Assembly (NCBI GenBank): GCA_964472315.1
Contig: CAYYJS010000008.1
Location: forward strand, 20,878 to 84,877
Direction of reading: 5' to 3'
DNA length: 64,000 nt
Source: CAYYJS01 sp964472315
GTDB lineage: Bacteria; Verrucomicrobiota; Kiritimatiellia; UBA8416
Below are positions 62,830 through 64,000 of the stretch, one piece after another. Under the pieces are notes generated by a model. That model did not search any database. It was given only the letters and a program-made list of their open reading frames with translations, and was not told the origin of the DNA. The position numbers and the translations under genes are program-made. Position 1 is the stretch's first letter. Each line of letters begins with the position of its first letter.

Positions 62830-63363
62830 ATGACAGCGAAGCAGTTTTATGACTGGCAGACGTCCGGCGGCACGGACGATGTCATGCGGCTCGTGGATGT
62901 TCTCGAACGTGCCGACGTTGCGTGGTGTGTGATTGGTGGGGTTGCGGTCAACCATTGGGCGGAACAGCCGATGGTCACCCAGGATGTCGATCTCGTCGTT
63001 GCGGCGGAGACCGTCGAGCGCGCCATCTCCGCCCTGGCGCAGGCAGGTTTCCGCGCGGAGCGTTTCGCCTGGTCGGTCAACTTCAAGGGCCGGTCGGCTG
63101 TCAGTATCCAACTGAGCACGGAAGATTTCTACCGCGACTATCCCGCGCGCGCGGTCGCCGCGGATGTCCATGGCGTTCTGATGCGCGTGGCATCCCTTGA
63201 GGACACGTTCAGGGGGAAGCTCAAGGCATGGTCCGATCCCGAGCGGCGACAAAGCAAACGGTTCAAGGATCTGGCCGACATCGCACGACTCGTCGAATCT
63301 CATCCCCATTGCTGGAATGCGCTGCCGGAGGGCCTGAAGGGCCAGATACGGAACCCGGAGTGA
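62830..63363 (+). CDS. Nucleotidyltransferase-fold protein (AbiEii-like)
   Basis: 177 aa. WCVIGGVAVNHWAEQPMVTQDVDLVV carries the GG...DxD pattern of the nucleotidyltransferase superfamily; a helical segment with KFKDLADIARLV-like sequence (KRFKDLADIARLVESHP) ends it, as in AbiEii-type proteins. There is no adjacent AbiEi-like antitoxin or HEPN partner, so a toxin-antitoxin role is not supported. It stands alone at the edge of a repeat-rich, gene-free region and may be a mobile accessory gene. Confidence 0.8.
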   Translation: MTAKQFYDWQTSGGTDDVMRLVDVLERADVAWCVIGGVAVNHWAEQPMVTQDVDLVVAAETVERAISALAQAGFRAERFAWSVNFKGRSAVSIQLSTEDFYRDYPARAVAADVHGVLMRVASLEDTFRGKLKAWSDPERRQSKRFKDLADIARLVESHPHCWNALPEGLKGQIRNPE

Positions 63364-63387
63364 GCATGACCAATGTCAATGACCATT

Positions 63388-63420
63388 GAACACCCAACAG
63401 CCAACACGGAATGTCCAATG
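63388..63420 (-). repeat. Dispersed repeat copy, inverted
   Basis: AACACCCAACAGCCAACA followed by GGAATGTCCAATG; its reverse complement matches the copies at 61753 and 63561. Confidence 0.6.
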
Positions 63421-63443
63421 ACCATGGAAATTGGATATTGTTT

Positions 63444-63511
63444 GTAGTTCAGCCTGCAGGCTGCCCGGTGGATGAGTCTACGCGCGGGGGACACGCTGAA
63501 GCGTGGACTAC
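63444..63511. repeat. Pair of inverted REP-like palindromes with GTAG heads
   Basis: The plus-strand unit is GTAGTT followed by the perfect palindrome CAGCCTGCAGGCTG (63444-63463). The second unit, on the minus strand, is GTAGTC then CACGCT-TC-AGCGTG-type hairpin (63511-63492). Both start with GTAGTYCA and point toward each other, the arrangement of bacterial interspersed mosaic elements. Confidence 0.65.
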
Positions 63512-63560
63512 GAACGGGGAAGGGGATCGGTGGACGAGAGCGGGCGACGAGAATGAGAGA

Positions 63561-63662
63561 GGACATTGGACATTCCTTGTTGGGTGTTCATGTCCCGGGT
63601 ATCGCCGGGTGATTTCCCGAGCAGGGACAGAACATCCAACAGCGAACAAGGAACGCCCAACG
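63561..63662. repeat. Two dispersed-repeat copies forming a long imperfect inverted repeat
   Basis: Left arm at 63561-63597 (ACATTCCTTGTTGGGTGTTC then ATGTCCC); right arm at 63622-63662 (GGGACAGAACATCCAAC, GAACAAGGAACGCCCAACG), separated by about 25 bases. The arms match imperfectly over some 35 bases. Confidence 0.55.
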
Positions 63663-63800
63663 TTCAGTCGGTTAAGGGTAGCCGAGTAAGGGTGGCGGTT
63701 GATATGGACCGTTATGTGGGCGGTTAAGCGGGCGAGCAAGTGCAGGGAGCGTATGAAGCAGTAGGCACGGATCTCCGAGACGTGCCCCGGCCGACGGCCG

Positions 63801-63817
63801 GCCGCGCTTCGCGCGGC
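63801..63817. repeat. GC-rich hairpin
   Basis: GCCGCGC and GCGCGGC around a TTC loop: perfect 7-base stem in the gene-free region, without a following T-run. Confidence 0.5.
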
Positions 63818-64000
63818 GTTGTCCAAGGGACCAATGAAAAATCCCACTCCAAACCCGGAAGCTCCCAACCTTCACGGGATGCAGTCGTTCGCCAGAACTT
63901 GCCGATACACGCGAGGTCGCAGCCCGAGAATCAGCACACTGTCGACGCTTCCGGGTTTGTGGGGGGATTCTCTATTGTCTAATCGAGAGATGGTTGAGGC

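Larger units (their letters stand above)
63364..64000. other. Gene-free, repeat-rich region
   Basis: 637 bases with no ORF I trust. It holds REP-like palindromes (63444-63511), copies of a second dispersed repeat (63388-63420, 63561-63662) and a GC-rich hairpin (63801-63817). An ATG at 63990 could open the next gene but the window ends. Confidence 0.6.

Noticed and set aside
63740..63982. Plus-strand frame of 80 codons near the right end
   Set aside because: No ribosome-binding site, no signal or motif, low-complexity composition and position in repeat-rich DNA.

Overview
This is 64 kb of chromosome from a GC-rich, Gram-negative bacterium. The gene families point to the PVC superphylum, most like Kiritimatiellota/Verrucomicrobiota. 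They include a formylglycine-generating-enzyme-type protein, a giant LamG/thrombospondin-3-repeat secreted protein ending in a verrucomicrobial-style tail, DUF1080 and Gfo/Idh/MocA sugar enzymes, a PPi-dependent phosphofructokinase and a NifA-like sigma-54 activator. This placement is an inference from family content; no rRNA or other phylogenetic marker was tested. Genes are mostly tightly packed, with many ATGA-type start/stop overlaps and mostly clear Shine-Dalgarno sites. I saw no tRNA, rRNA, CRISPR array, IS element or prophage gene.

Layout. 1-778 (minus): 5' part of a secreted SUMF1/FGE-like protein cut by the window edge. 1108-23448 (plus): a likely sigma-54-driven operon of two membrane/secreted coiled-coil proteins and a 6,922-codon multidomain protein carrying an M6-like metalloprotease, a C-type lectin fold, a vWA domain, an intact subtilase, about ten LamG domains and many calcium-binding DxDxDG repeats. 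23503-25488: lipoprotein plus LysM/L,D-transpeptidase. 25605-29101: aspS, then hisS and an HU-like gene on the other strand. 29421-37908: housekeeping run secA, lnt, prfB (with a programmed +1 frameshift), yicC, gmk, coaC-type flavoprotein, a 59-aa LapA-like protein and a DUF192 protein. 37913-42168 (minus): FHA and PEGA proteins and a NifA-like sigma-54 activator. 42347-45295 (plus): a sigma-54 promoter, a TorF-type porin, then a DUF1080 hydrolase and a Gfo/Idh/MocA oxidoreductase. 45253-53560 (minus): uvrC, hybrid histidine kinase, an alkaline-phosphatase-superfamily enzyme, an isochorismatase-like hydrolase, recD2 and PPi-phosphofructokinase. 53855-62695: histone-deacetylase-like hydrolase, DUF1573 and small membrane protein (minus), second Gfo/Idh/MocA enzyme, a polytopic membrane protein, a decayed secreted protein with an in-frame amber codon, a TPR protein, dinB and a LolA/DUF4412-like protein. 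62830-63363: a nucleotidyltransferase-fold protein, followed by 0.6 kb of non-coding, repeat-rich DNA.

Most interesting: two near-consensus -24/-12 promoters of the same form (TGGCACG-N4-CTGC), one in front of the giant-protein operon and one next to the sigma-54 activator gene, with a shared 10-mer (CACGACATGT) close to both. This suggests the giant surface system and the porin belong to one sigma-54 regulon. The right end also holds a pair of REP-like palindromes with GTAG heads and a second, older dispersed repeat family.
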